The notes under the pieces were generated by a model. That model saw nothing but the letters and a program-made list of their open reading frames with translations, was not told where the DNA came from and made no database searches. A stretch of 64,000 bases of DNA, taken from positions 1,674,001 to 1,738,000 of the forward strand of contig NC_010407.1 of assembly GCF_000069225.1 (NCBI RefSeq), given 5' to 3'. This document shows, in pieces, positions 8,894-17,601 of this stretch. The number at the start of each line of letters is the position of its first letter. Within the stretch, counting starts at the first letter, position 1. The stretch is from Clavibacter sepedonicus (GTDB lineage Bacteria; Actinomycetota; Actinomycetes; Actinomycetales; Microbacteriaceae). The translations under genes and the position numbers were made by a program.

Positions 8894-9142
8894 TCAGGAC
8901 TGCGCGTTGGTGATGAAGGTGACCGCGTCGCCGACGGTCTTGAGGTTCTTGACTTCCTCGTCGGGGATCTTGACGTCGAACTTCTCCTCGGCGTTGACGA
9001 CGATCGTCATCATCGAGATCGAGTCGATGTCCAGGTCGTCGGTGAACGACTTGTCCATCTCGACGGTGTCGGTGGCGATCCCGGTCTCGTCGTTGACGAG
9101 CTCGGCCAGGCCGGCCAGGACTTCTTCGGTGGACAGTGCCAT
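8894..9142 (-). CDS. acpP: Acyl carrier protein
   Basis: 82 residues, acidic four-helix carrier. The phosphopantetheine attachment site is Ser41 in DDLDIDSISMMTIV. The canonical motif is DSL; here it is DSI, which I believe is common in related actinobacteria. Carries growing acyl chains for FabH and FabF. Lies between fabH and fabF in the same operon; the gaps of about 50-80 nt hold ribosome sites (AGGAGAT before this ATG). Confidence 0.96.
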   Translation of the reverse strand: MALSTEEVLAGLAELVNDETGIATDTVEMDKSFTDDLDIDSISMMTIVVNAEEKFDVKIPDEEVKNLKTVGDAVTFITNAQS

Positions 9143-9195
9143 GTGTATCTCCTCGTGGTTCGTGATGACCGGAACAGCTTATGGGGCGGTGGGGC

Positions 9196-10209
9196 TCAGG
9201 GCAGGACGACGACCTGCGCGCCGAAGACGAGTCCCGCGCCGAACCCGATCTGGAGGGCGAGGCCGCCGGAGAGCGACGGGTCCTCCTCGAGCAGGCGGTG
9301 GGTGGCGAGCGGGATCGACGCGGCGGAGGTGTTGCCCGTGGTGGCGATGTCGCGCGCGATGGCGACGGACTCGGGGAGGCCCAACTGCTTCGCGAACTCG
9401 TCGACGATGCGCATGTTGGCCTGGTGCGGGATGAAGGCGGCGAGCTGCTCCGGGGCGACGCCGGCACGGTCGAGCGCCTCCTTGGCGACCTTGACCATCT
9501 CCCAGACGGCCCACCGGAAGACCTTCTGACCGTCCTGGCGGAGCGTCGGCCACGCAGATCCGTCGCGCATGCTCTTCAGGGTGCCGGTCATGCCGACGGC
9601 GTCCCAGTTCGAGCCGTCGGATCCCCAGACCGTCGGCGAGATGCCGGGGGTGTCGCTCGGGCCGACGATCGCGGCGCCGGCGCCGTCGCCGAGCAGGAAC
9701 GAGATGGAGCGGTCGGTCGGATCGACGATGTCGGACAGCTTCTCGGCGCCGACCACGAGGACGTATTCCGCGAGGCCCGACCGGATGAAGGAGTCGGCCT
9801 GCGCGATGCCGTAGGTGTATCCGGCGCACGCGGCCGAGATGTCGTAGGCGGGCGCGGGGTTCGCGCCGATGCGGTCGGCGAGGAGCGCCGCCATCGACGG
9901 CGTCTGCACGGTGTTGCTCACGGTGCTGACGAGGACGATGCCGATCTGCTCCGGACGGATGCCCGCCTTCGCGATGGCCTCGAGCGACGCCGTGGTCGCG
10001 AGGTCGACCGCGTCGACGTCCGCGCCGGCGCGCTTGCGCGTGATGATGCCGGTGCGCTGGCGGATCCACTCGTCCGAGGAGTCGATCGGGCCGACGAGGT
10101 CGTCGTTCGGGACGTCGAGCTCGCCGCGCGCGGCACCGAGCCCCCAGATGCGGGTGAAGCGCTCGACCACGGGCGCGGTCTGGATGGTGGGGCGGGGCTG
10201 GTCGGTCAT
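9196..10209 (-). CDS. fabH: Beta-ketoacyl-ACP synthase III (FabH)
   Basis: 337 residues. It starts fatty-acid synthesis by condensing an acyl-CoA primer with malonyl-ACP. The Cys-His-Asn triad is present: Cys128 in AYDISAACAGYTYG, His in AAFIPHQANMRIV and Asn in ATTGNTSAASIPLATH. In a Gram-positive with branched fatty acids the primer is probably isobutyryl-, isovaleryl- or anteiso-acyl-CoA, which is inference. 30 nt downstream of fabD. Confidence 0.95.
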   Translation of the reverse strand: MTDQPRPTIQTAPVVERFTRIWGLGAARGELDVPNDDLVGPIDSSDEWIRQRTGIITRKRAGADVDAVDLATTASLEAIAKAGIRPEQIGIVLVSTVSNTVQTPSMAALLADRIGANPAPAYDISAACAGYTYGIAQADSFIRSGLAEYVLVVGAEKLSDIVDPTDRSISFLLGDGAGAAIVGPSDTPGISPTVWGSDGSNWDAVGMTGTLKSMRDGSAWPTLRQDGQKVFRWAVWEMVKVAKEALDRAGVAPEQLAAFIPHQANMRIVDEFAKQLGLPESVAIARDIATTGNTSAASIPLATHRLLEEDPSLSGGLALQIGFGAGLVFGAQVVVLP

Positions 10210-10239
10210 GGGTGCCTGTTCGGTGTCGGTGAGGCGGGA

Positions 10240-11160
10240 TCAGGCGTGCGCATCGAGCATGTCGATGGCCGCCGGGAGGTCGTCAGGGGTGGAGAGCGCG
10301 AGCGTCGGAAGGCCCTTGAGCCCGCGCTTGGCGAGGCCGGTGAGCGCGCCGGCGGGAGCCACCTCGATGAGGCCGGTGACGCCCGCGGCGGCGAACGCCT
10401 CCATGCAGAGGTCCCAGCGGACCGGGCTCGCCACCTGGCCCACGACGAGGTCGAGGTACGCGGCACCGGACTCGACGCGGCTGCCGTCGCGGTTGGTCCA
10501 GAAGGGGAAGCGCGGGTCACGGGGCGCGAGCGGGGCGACGGCCGCGCGCAGGGCGTCGACCGCGGGAGCCATGTGGTGCGTGTGGAACGCGCCCGCGACC
10601 TGGAGGGGGATGACGCGCGTGCCGCGGAGGGGCTCGGCCTGGAGCGCGGCGAGGGCCTCGGGAGCGCCGGCGACGACGATCTGGCCACCGCCGTTGAAGT
10701 TGGCCGGCTCGAGGTCCAGCTCGGCGAGGCGCGCGAGGACGGCGTCCTGGTCGCCGCCGACGACGGCGCTCATGCCCGTTCGGGTGATCGCGGCGGCCTC
10801 GGCCATCGCGTCGCCGCGGGTGCGCACGACGCGCATCGCCTCGTCGTCCGTCAGGATCCCCGCGCCAGCCGCAGCCGTGATCTCGCCGACCGAGTGGCCC
10901 GCGATGCCGGCCACGTACGCGTCCCGGCCGTCCGCGAGGAGCGCGTGCAGGGCGACGATCCCCGCCGCCACGATGAGCGGCTGCGCGACCGCGGTGTCGC
11001 GGATCGTGTCGGCGTCGGACGTGGTGCCGTGGGTGACGAGGTCGAGTCCCGCCGCCGCGCCCAGCTCGCCCAGCCGCCGCGCGTGCTCCGGGTGCTCGAG
11101 CCAGGGGGAGAGGAATCCGGGCTTCTGGGAGCCCTGGCCCGGGCAGACGACGATGATCAT
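10240..11160 (-). CDS. fabD: Malonyl-CoA:ACP transacylase (FabD)
   Basis: 306 residues. It loads malonyl groups onto ACP. The nucleophile is Ser90 in GIAGHSVGEITAAA; the oxyanion motif CPGQGSQKPG is at the N-terminus, and the catalytic His lies in VAGAFHTHHMAPAV. First gene of the fab operon. The 94-nt gap before it contains GGGAGGATG, a probable ribosome site, and a TGTAGGAG stretch that could be a -10. Confidence 0.95.
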   Translation of the reverse strand: MIIVVCPGQGSQKPGFLSPWLEHPEHARRLGELGAAAGLDLVTHGTTSDADTIRDTAVAQPLIVAAGIVALHALLADGRDAYVAGIAGHSVGEITAAAGAGILTDDEAMRVVRTRGDAMAEAAAITRTGMSAVVGGDQDAVLARLAELDLEPANFNGGGQIVVAGAPEALAALQAEPLRGTRVIPLQVAGAFHTHHMAPAVDALRAAVAPLAPRDPRFPFWTNRDGSRVESGAAYLDLVVGQVASPVRWDLCMEAFAAAGVTGLIEVAPAGALTGLAKRGLKGLPTLALSTPDDLPAAIDMLDAHA

Positions 11161-11254
11161 CCGTCCATCCTCCCGTCCTGAGGAGGGCGGGCCGGAGTCG
11201 GCCTCCTACAGAGGATCCGCCAGGACGTTGTTCCGATGCCACACGAGATGCCCG

Positions 11255-12529
11255 TCACCGCGCCGCCTGGCGCTTGGGCCGCGCGCGACCGGAGGCCTGC
11301 TGCTTGGGGACCGTGGTACCGGCCTCCGCGATGCTGCCGATGATGAGCGCGGCCTGGAGGATGAGCGCCTCGCGGGCGCCCGTCGCGTCCCAGCCGATGA
11401 CGTCGGAGACGCGCTTCAGCCGGTAGCGCACCGTGTTGGGGTGCACGAACAGCTCGCGCGCGGTCGCCTCGAGGGACCGGCCGGTGTCGAGGTAGCACCA
11501 CAGCGTGGCCAGCAGCTCGGTCGAGTGCGCCTGGAGCGGCTTGTAGATCCGGTTGATGAGCGTCGACCGGGCCAGCGGGTCGCCGGCGAGGGCGCGCTCC
11601 GGCAGGAGGTCGTCCGCGAGCGTCAGCCGCGGGGCATTGCGCCACGACCGGGCGACGGCGAACCCGGCGAGTGCCGCCCGCGCGCTGCGCGACGCCTCCA
11701 CCAGGCTCGGCACCTCGTGGCCGAGGACGAGGTGGCCCGCGCCGAACCCCGGCTCCAGCTGCGTCGCGATCTCGAGGAAGGACACGGGGGGCGCCTCCGC
11801 CGCGGCGGCCTCAGGGTCGACGACCGCGGGGGACGCCCGTCCGATGACGAGGACCAGGCGGCTGCCCTGGACCCCGATGAGCACGTCCGCCTCCAGGTGC
11901 CGCGCCGTGCGGCGCAGCTGGTCGACGTCGAGCACCGCGGGCGCCGTGCCGACGAGCACGGACACCTCACCGTGGCCGTGCCAGCCGAGCGCGGCGATCC
12001 GCGACGGCAGCTCGTCGTCGTACTCGCCGGAGAGGATGCTGTCGACGACGAGCGCCTCCAGCCGGGCGTCCCACAGGCCACGGGCCTCGGCGGCACGCGC
12101 GTAGACGTCCGCCGCGGCGAACGCGATCTCGCGGGAGTACAGCAGGATCGCGTCGCGGACCGTGCGGTGCCGGTCGCGGACGCGGTCCTCCACGACCTCC
12201 ACCGTGACGCGGATGAGCTGCAGCGTCTGCTGGAGGCTCACCGAGCGCAGGAGCTCGCGGGGCGCGGCGCCGAACACGTCGGCCGCAATCCAGGGGGTCG
12301 AGTCAGGATCGTCGTACCAGTGGATGAACGACGTGATGCCGGCCTGCGCGACGAGACCGACGGCGGACCGCCGCCCCGGCGGCATGTCGCCGTACCAGGG
12401 CAGCGTGTCCTCCAGCCGCTTGAGAGTCGCGCTCGCGAGCTCCCCCGAGAGGGACCGGAGCCACGTCAGCGTCTCCGCCTTCGTCTCCCCGGTCTCCACG
12501 TCGGTGTCGTGCCTGTCGCTCGGTGTCAC
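11255..12529 (-). CDS. PucR-type helix-turn-helix regulator of the fab operon (FasR-like)
   Basis: 424 residues. The C-terminal PucR helix-turn-helix is clear: TGRSLEATARELFVHPNTV then RYRLKRVSDVIGWD. The central 300 residues form a GGDEF-like sensory region typical of the CdaR/PucR class. In Streptomyces coelicolor a regulator at the same place, FasR, activates fabDHPF, so the same job is likely here. The start is a GTG with no strong ribosome site. It follows aceE by 16 nt and precedes fabD by 94 nt, all on the minus strand. Confidence 0.8.
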   Translation of the reverse strand: MTPSDRHDTDVETGETKAETLTWLRSLSGELASATLKRLEDTLPWYGDMPPGRRSAVGLVAQAGITSFIHWYDDPDSTPWIAADVFGAAPRELLRSVSLQQTLQLIRVTVEVVEDRVRDRHRTVRDAILLYSREIAFAAADVYARAAEARGLWDARLEALVVDSILSGEYDDELPSRIAALGWHGHGEVSVLVGTAPAVLDVDQLRRTARHLEADVLIGVQGSRLVLVIGRASPAVVDPEAAAAEAPPVSFLEIATQLEPGFGAGHLVLGHEVPSLVEASRSARAALAGFAVARSWRNAPRLTLADDLLPERALAGDPLARSTLINRIYKPLQAHSTELLATLWCYLDTGRSLEATARELFVHPNTVRYRLKRVSDVIGWDATGAREALILQAALIIGSIAEAGTTVPKQQASGRARPKRQAAR

Positions 12530-12545
12530 GTCAGGTCGGCGCAGC

Positions 12546-15272
12546 TCACGCCTCGCCGCCGGCCGATCCGGTGGTGCCGGCGTTCACGTCGAGCAGGCGG
12601 TACTTGTCGATCGCCCACTTCGGCGCGTCCTGGTCGACCTTCCCCTGCTTCGCGAGGCGCTGCAGCGTCTTCACGACCATCGACGGACCGTCGATCGCGA
12701 AGAAGCGGCGGGCCGCCGGACGCGTGTCCGAGAAGCCGAAGCCGTCGGCGCCGAGCGTCGAGTAGTCGCCGGGGACGAACTGGCGGATCTGGTCGGGCAC
12801 CGCATGCGAGAAGTCGGTGACCGCGACGAACGGGCCCTCGGCGTGGCGCAGCTTCTCCTCCAGGTACGGGACCCGGGTCTCGGAGTGCGGGTGGAGCATG
12901 TTGTGCTCCTCCGCGGCCAGGCCGTCGCGGCGCAGCTCGCCCCACGACGTGACGGACCAGACGTCGGCGGACACGCCCCAGTCGTCGGCCAGCAGCTGCT
13001 GTGCCTCGAGGGCCCACGGGACCGCGACGCCGGACGCCATGAGCTGCGCCTTCGGGCCGTCGACCCAGCCGTCCTTGAGCTTGTAGACGCCGCGGACGAT
13101 GCCGTCCACGTCGACGCCCTCGGGCTCGCTCGGGTGGATGATCGGCTCGTTGTAGACCGTCAGGTAGTACATGACGTTCGGGTCCTCGTGCTGCCCGCCG
13201 TACATGCGCTCGAGGCCAGACCGCACAACGTGGCCGATCTCGTAGGCGTACGCCGGGTCGTAGGCGACGATCGCGGGATTCGTCTGCGCGAGGACGAGCG
13301 AGTGCCCGTCCGCGTGCTGGAGGCCCTCGCCGGTGAGCGTGGTGCGTCCCGCGGTGGCGCCGATGAGGAAGCCGCGCGCCATCTGGTCGCCCGCCGCCCA
13401 GATCGCGTCGCCCGTGCGCTGGAACCCGAACATCGAGTAGAAGACGTAGATCGGGATGAGCGGCTCGCCCTGCGTCGAGTACGTGGTGCCGAGGTTGGTG
13501 AACGCCGCCAGGGCGCCCGCCTCGTTGATGCCCACGTGCACGATCTGGCCCCGCGGGCTCTCCTTGTAGGAGAGCAGCAGCTCGCGGTCGACCGACGTGT
13601 AGTGCTGGCCGTTCGGGTTGTAGATCTTCGCCGTCGGGAAGAAGGCGTCGATGCCGAACGTGCGGGCCTCGTCCGGGATGATCGGGACGACGCGGTTGCC
13701 GAAGTCCTTCGAGCGGATGAGGTCCTTCAGCAGCCGGACGAACGCCATGGTCGTGGCGATCTCCTGCGTGCCGGAGCCCTTCTTGGAGATGCGGTACGCG
13801 GAGTCGTCCGGCAGCGTGATCGCCGTGTGCTTCGTGCGGCGCTCGGGCGAGTAGCCGCCGAGCGCGCGACGGCGCTCCTGCATGTACTGGATGGCCTCGT
13901 CGTTCTGACCGGGGTGGTAGTACGGCGGCAGGTACGGGTTCTTTTCGAGCTGCGCGTCCGTGATCGGCACGCGCAGCTCGTCGCGGAACTGCTTTAGGTT
14001 GTCGAGCGTGAGCTTCTTCATCTGGTGGGTCGCGTTGCGCCCCTCGAAGCTCGGGCCGAGACCGTAGCCCTTGACGGTCTTCGCGAGGATCACCGTGGGC
14101 TGACCGGTGTGCTCGCTCGCCGCCTTGAACGCCGCGTAGACCTTGCGGTAGTCGTGGCCACCGCGCTTGAGGTTCCAGATCTGGTCGTCGGTGTAGCCCT
14201 CGACGAGCTTCGCGGTGCGCTCGTCGCGCCCGAAGAAGTTCTCGCGAATGTAGGCGCCGCTCTCGGCCTTGTAGGTCTGGTAGTCGCCGTCGGGCGTGCG
14301 GTTCATCAGGTCGAGGAGCGCCCCCTCGGTGTCGCGGGCGAGCAGGTCGTCCCACTCGCGGCCCCAGACCACCTTGATGACGTTCCAGCCGGCACCGCGG
14401 AAGAAGCTCTCGAGTTCCTGGATGATCTTGCCGTTGCCGCGGACGGGGCCGTCGAGCCGCTGCAGGTTGCAGTTGATGACGAAGTTGAGATTGTCGAGCT
14501 TCTCGTTCGCTGCGACCTGGAGCTGGCCGCGGCTCTCGACCTCGTCCATCTCGCCGTCGCCGAGGAAGGCCCAGACCTGCTGGTCTGACGCGTCCTTGAT
14601 CCCGCGGTTGGTGAGGTACTTGTTCGCCTGCGCCTGGTAGATCGCGTTGATCGGTCCGAGGCCCATCGAGACCGTGGGGAACTGCCAGAACTCCGGCATG
14701 AGCCGCGGGTGCGGGTACGAGGAGAGCCCGCCGCCCTCGTGGCTCTTCTCCTGGCGGAAGCCGTCGAGCTGGTGCTCGCTCAGGCGTCCCTCGAGGAAGG
14801 CGCGGGCGTAGGTGCCGGGGGAGGCGTGACCCTGCACGAAGACCTGGTCGCCGCCGCCCGGGTGGTCCTGGCCGCGGAAGAAGTGGTTGTAGCCGACCTC
14901 GTACAGGGCGGCCGAGGACGCGTACGTGGCGATGTGCCCGCCGACCGCGATGCCGGGGCGCTGTGCCCGGTGCACCGTGACGGCCGCGTTCCACCGGATC
15001 CACGCGCGGTAGCGGCGCTCAAGGTCCTCGTCGCCGGGGAAGTCGGGCTCGTTCTCCGGGGCGATGGTGTTGATGTAGTCCGTGGTCGGGACCATCGGCA
15101 CACCCAGGTGCAGCTCCTTCGAGCGCTTGAGGAGGCTGAGCATGACGTCGCGCGCGCGACCCCGGCCCTGCGTCTCGACGAGCCCGTCGAGGGACTCGTT
15201 CCATTCGGCGGTCTCTTCCGGATCCTGATCGGTGTGGTTCACCGAGTACGGATCCTGGTCGTTGACAGTCAC
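12546..15272 (-). CDS. aceE: Pyruvate dehydrogenase E1 component, homodimeric
   Basis: 908 residues, the normal size of homodimeric AceE. It decarboxylates pyruvate with thiamine diphosphate and reductively acetylates the lipoyl E2. Thiamine-diphosphate motif: [17 protein letters not shown] near residue 240. Other AceE markers are [20 protein letters not shown] and [15 protein letters not shown]. The GTG at 15272 is chosen because GGAAGAGG lies 8 nt upstream; the longer frame to 15368 lacks support. Placed directly before the fab regulator and operon, tying acetyl-CoA supply to lipid synthesis. Confidence 0.95.
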   Translation of the reverse strand: MTVNDQDPYSVNHTDQDPEETAEWNESLDGLVETQGRGRARDVMLSLLKRSKELHLGVPMVPTTDYINTIAPENEPDFPGDEDLERRYRAWIRWNAAVTVHRAQRPGIAVGGHIATYASSAALYEVGYNHFFRGQDHPGGGDQVFVQGHASPGTYARAFLEGRLSEHQLDGFRQEKSHEGGGLSSYPHPRLMPEFWQFPTVSMGLGPINAIYQAQANKYLTNRGIKDASDQQVWAFLGDGEMDEVESRGQLQVAANEKLDNLNFVINCNLQRLDGPVRGNGKIIQELESFFRGAGWNVIKVVWGREWDDLLARDTEGALLDLMNRTPDGDYQTYKAESGAYIRENFFGRDERTAKLVEGYTDDQIWNLKRGGHDYRKVYAAFKAASEHTGQPTVILAKTVKGYGLGPSFEGRNATHQMKKLTLDNLKQFRDELRVPITDAQLEKNPYLPPYYHPGQNDEAIQYMQERRRALGGYSPERRTKHTAITLPDDSAYRISKKGSGTQEIATTMAFVRLLKDLIRSKDFGNRVVPIIPDEARTFGIDAFFPTAKIYNPNGQHYTSVDRELLLSYKESPRGQIVHVGINEAGALAAFTNLGTTYSTQGEPLIPIYVFYSMFGFQRTGDAIWAAGDQMARGFLIGATAGRTTLTGEGLQHADGHSLVLAQTNPAIVAYDPAYAYEIGHVVRSGLERMYGGQHEDPNVMYYLTVYNEPIIHPSEPEGVDVDGIVRGVYKLKDGWVDGPKAQLMASGVAVPWALEAQQLLADDWGVSADVWSVTSWGELRRDGLAAEEHNMLHPHSETRVPYLEEKLRHAEGPFVAVTDFSHAVPDQIRQFVPGDYSTLGADGFGFSDTRPAARRFFAIDGPSMVVKTLQRLAKQGKVDQDAPKWAIDKYRLLDVNAGTTGSAGGEA

Positions 15273-15511
15273 CCTCGACCTCTTCCTGTGGTGTGCAGAC
15301 ATCGTCTTCGGTGCCACGGGGCTCGAAGGGTGCGAGACCGCGCGTACGCCGAGGGCCAGCCTACCCATGCCGACCGACGGTCACGGACGACGGGCACGGT
15401 GCTCTGCGCGGGCGTCTCCCGCGTCGGCGCTGGACTTCGCGGGTGCCGGGCGTAGTGTGGCTCCTCGTGCCAGACAGGGGACATCTGTCGGCACGGAAGG
15501 ATCCGCACCCC

Positions 15512-15985
15512 ATGGCCCTGGCCAACGACACACAGGCTCCCGACTTCGAGCTCGCCAACCAGTTCGGCGAGCGGGTCCGGTTGAGCGAGTACCGCGGGCA
15601 CCGCGCGGTCGCCCTCGTCTTCTTCCCCCTGGCCTTCTCCGGTACGTGCACCGGCGAGATGTGCCAGCTGGAGGAGAACCTCGGCCTCTTCGCCGACAGC
15701 CGCGTGGAGCTCATCGGCATCAGCGTCGACAGCAAGCACACGCTGCGCGCGTGGGCCGAGCAGCAGGGCATCGACTTCCAGCTGCTCGCCGACTTCTGGC
15801 CCCACGGCCAGGTGGCAAAGGAGTACGGCGTCTTCCTGGAGGGGAAGGGCTTCGCGAACCGCGCGACCTTCCTCATCGACACGCGCGGCATCATCCGCGG
15901 CAGCTTCATCACGGCACCCGGCGAGGCGCGCGAGCTCGAGGCGTACCGCACCGCCATCCGCGACCTGGCGCTCGTCCCGGCCTGA
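15512..15985 (+). CDS. Peroxiredoxin, AhpE-like
   Basis: 157 residues, thioredoxin fold. The peroxidatic Cys is Cys46 in FFPLAFSGTCTGEMCQ, the TxxC pattern of AhpE-type peroxiredoxins. A second Cys at position 51 could act as a resolving residue, unlike the strictly 1-Cys mycobacterial AhpE. It reduces hydroperoxides at the expense of thiols. Divergent from aceE. Its stop lies in a hairpin shared with the convergent membrane-protein gene. Confidence 0.93.
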   Translation: MALANDTQAPDFELANQFGERVRLSEYRGHRAVALVFFPLAFSGTCTGEMCQLEENLGLFADSRVELIGISVDSKHTLRAWAEQQGIDFQLLADFWPHGQVAKEYGVFLEGKGFANRATFLIDTRGIIRGSFITAPGEARELEAYRTAIRDLALVPA

Positions 15986-16013
15986 TCGGCCCGGCGCCGA
16001 CCGGCCCGGTCAG
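15982..16013. terminator. Imperfect hairpin overlapping both convergent stop codons
   Basis: CTGA, CGG and CCGG pair with CCGG, CCG and TCAG around the CGCCGA loop, with one mismatch and one G/T pair. It overlaps the peroxiredoxin stop on one side and the membrane-protein stop on the other. Confidence 0.6.
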
Positions 16014-16699
16014 CTGAGGATGTTGACGGCCCGGGCGATCACGAGCGCGAGGATCACGAAGCCGGCGAACGCCTCGAGCGCCATGAGCGCCTTGGCGCGG
16101 TGGGACAGCGGCATGACGTCGGTGGGGCTGTAGGCCATCGAGTTCGTGAGCGAGAAGTACGCATAGTCGACGAAGCCCGGGACCCAGTCCGCGTGCTCCG
16201 ACGAGCGGCGCGCGACCTCGGACACGGCGCCCGAGTCCTCGTCCTGCGGGAAGCGGAAGTCGGCCGGCGCGAGCGCGGCGCGAGCGTGGGTCCGGCGCGC
16301 CACGGGCCCGCCTCGATCGAGCTCCCAGAAGACGAGCGCGAAGGCGAGCAGGTTCGTCGCCCACACCTGCAGGGCCGTGAGCAGCAGCTCCGGTCCCGCC
16401 TCGGAGGCGTCGACCAGCGCAACGACCAGCACGACGAGGCTCACCTGGTTGGCGACCACGAGCAGACCGCCGAGCGCGAGGCCCAGGCCGCGCGACCACG
16501 GGGTCTCGCGGACGAAGCGACGCGGGTTCAGCGCGAGCAGCGGCACGAGCAGGCCGACGGCGATCACCGCCACCGTGATGCGGAGGCCCGTCGGGACCGC
16601 GGTGGGCGCGATCGCGTAGAGGACGACGGCGACGACGAGCCCGACGGCGGCGGGCCACCGGGGCTCCGCGACGGTCCGGCGGGAGGGATGGATGGGCAC
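16010..16699 (-). CDS. DUF1345-like membrane protein with ion-channel-like C-terminus
   Basis: 229 residues, GTG start, with five or six hydrophobic segments. The C-terminus (VDYAYFSLTNSMAYSPTDVM, then a helix LMALEAFAGFVILALVIARA) has the layout of a two-TM potassium channel pore, but the filter TVGYGD is replaced by SMAYSPTD. I place it with DUF1345-type proteins with moderate certainty. Transport function is inference. A TAGCCT hexamer 7 nt before the start suggests a leaderless mRNA. Confidence 0.7.
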   Translation of the reverse strand: MPIHPSRRTVAEPRWPAAVGLVVAVVLYAIAPTAVPTGLRITVAVIAVGLLVPLLALNPRRFVRETPWSRGLGLALGGLLVVANQVSLVVLVVALVDASEAGPELLLTALQVWATNLLAFALVFWELDRGGPVARRTHARAALAPADFRFPQDEDSGAVSEVARRSSEHADWVPGFVDYAYFSLTNSMAYSPTDVMPLSHRAKALMALEAFAGFVILALVIARAVNILS

Positions 16700-16706
16700 G
16701 GGGGAG

Positions 16707-16712
16707 AGGCTA
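16707..16712 (-). promoter_or_regulatory. Leaderless -10 of DUF1345-like gene
   Basis: TAGCCT on the minus strand, 7 nt from the GTG at 16699. Confidence 0.5.
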
Positions 16713-16790
16713 CGGCGCGCGCCCGGGATGCGGCCGGGACGCGCCGATGCGGTCGGCTAGCATGGCCGGGCGCCCGGCGAGCGGGCGCTG

Positions 16791-16863
16791 GGGCCCTTAG
16801 CTCAGTTGGTAGAGCGCCACGTTTACACCGTGGATGTCGTCGGTTCGAGCCCGGCAGGGCCCA
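16791..16863 (+). tRNA. tRNA-Val (anticodon TAC)
   Basis: 73 nt with a full cloverleaf. Acceptor GGGCCCT pairs with AGGGCCC. The D-arm is GCTC/GAGC, the anticodon stem CCACG/CGTGG encloses loop TTTACAC with TAC at 16824-16826, and the T-arm GTCGG/CCGGC encloses TTCGAGC. It decodes GTA/GTG valine codons. The sequence continues CC after the discriminator A, without a full encoded CCA. Confidence 0.97.
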
Positions 16864-16916
16864 CCGCGAACGGGCGGTCACGTCCCGGACGATGCCGGAC
16901 GCTCTGCGGCACGGGA

Positions 16917-17510
16917 TCAGAGCCGGGTGCCGAGCCCCCGGACCAGCAGGTCGATCCCGAACGCGAAGTCGCCGGTGGGATCCTCCTCGCCGTCCCGGGC
17001 GGTCAGCAGGCCGAGGCGGTCGAGCTGGACGCGCTGCTGCTCGTGCACCACATGGCCGAGCACGAAGTGCAGGATCGCCGATGCCGCGCGAGCGCAGTCG
17101 GCCTCCCCGAGACCGCCGGCGGCGACGGCCGCGGACAGCGTGTCGCGGGCCGCCGACGCGCCGAGCCCCATCGCGGTGGTGCTGGCCACGACCTCCGCGC
17201 CGTCGCGGTGGGCGAGGAGCGCCGCCCGCAGGGTCGCCGCGGCGATCCGGACCCGCTCCCGCCAGTCCGGATGCCGAGGGGACCGACCCGTCGTCGCGGC
17301 CTGGGCCTCCGCGACGATGCGGTCGGCCAGCTCCGCGAGGAGGCTCTGCTTGTCCGGGAAGTGCCAGTAGAGGGCGCTCGGCTGCACGTCGAGGGCGGCG
17401 GCGAGGCGGCGCATCGTGAAGTCGGGGAGGCCGTGCTCGTCGAGGATCCGCAGGGCCGTGCGGGCGACGTCGTCACGCGTGTGCCGCCCCGTCGCATGCG
17501 CCCGTGCCAT
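16917..17510 (-). CDS. bioQ: TetR-family repressor of biotin uptake (BioQ-like)
   Basis: 197 residues. The N-terminal TetR helix-turn-helix is TMRRLAAALDVQPSALYWHF followed by PDKQSLLAELADRIV. The C-terminal helical domain (about 80-197) is the ligand and dimer part. It is divergent from bioY-bioM-bioN, and the gap holds three palindromes, one matching the BioQ half-site TGAAC...GTTCA described in corynebacteria and mycobacteria. Role therefore inferred as repressor of biotin transport and of itself. ATG at 17510, with TATATT 6 nt before it, so probably leaderless. The ligand could instead be another metabolite. Confidence 0.8.
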   Translation of the reverse strand: MARAHATGRHTRDDVARTALRILDEHGLPDFTMRRLAAALDVQPSALYWHFPDKQSLLAELADRIVAEAQAATTGRSPRHPDWRERVRIAAATLRAALLAHRDGAEVVASTTAMGLGASAARDTLSAAVAAGGLGEADCARAASAILHFVLGHVVHEQQRVQLDRLGLLTARDGEEDPTGDFAFGIDLLVRGLGTRL

Positions 17511-17516
17511 GCGCCC

Positions 17517-17524
17517 AATATAGT
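17517..17524. promoter_or_regulatory. Overlapping divergent -10 elements of bioQ and bioY
   Basis: On the minus strand TATATT (17517-17522) stands 6 nt from the bioQ ATG. On the plus strand TATAGT (17519-17524) gives an inferred bioY start near 17531. The two hexamers share four bases, so the two polymerases would compete for one site. Confidence 0.55.
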
Positions 17525-17566
17525 GAACGCCGTTCAGGTGGACGTCGTCCAGGTGGACGTCGTCCA
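17524..17566. promoter_or_regulatory. Three tandem 13-bp palindromic operators, 15-bp period
   Basis: TGAACGCCGTTCA at 17524-17536, TGGACGTCGTCCA at 17539-17551, and the same again at 17554-17566. Each is a perfect palindrome about its central base, and their starts are exactly 15 bp apart. They lie just downstream of the bioY -10 and upstream of the bioQ -10, the place for repression of both. Confidence 0.8.
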
Positions 17567-17601
17567 CGTCGGTGCCGGCCGCATCACGCAGAAGGAAGCC
17601 C

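Noticed and set aside
8894..9142. DSI instead of DSL at the ACP attachment site as a defect
   Set aside because: Serine is intact and the change is conservative; I believe it is common in related actinobacteria.
17524..17566. Tandem palindromes as an attachment site or terminator
   Set aside because: They lie between divergent start codons next to -10 elements, and each is only 13 bp with a 1-nt centre, which suits operators.
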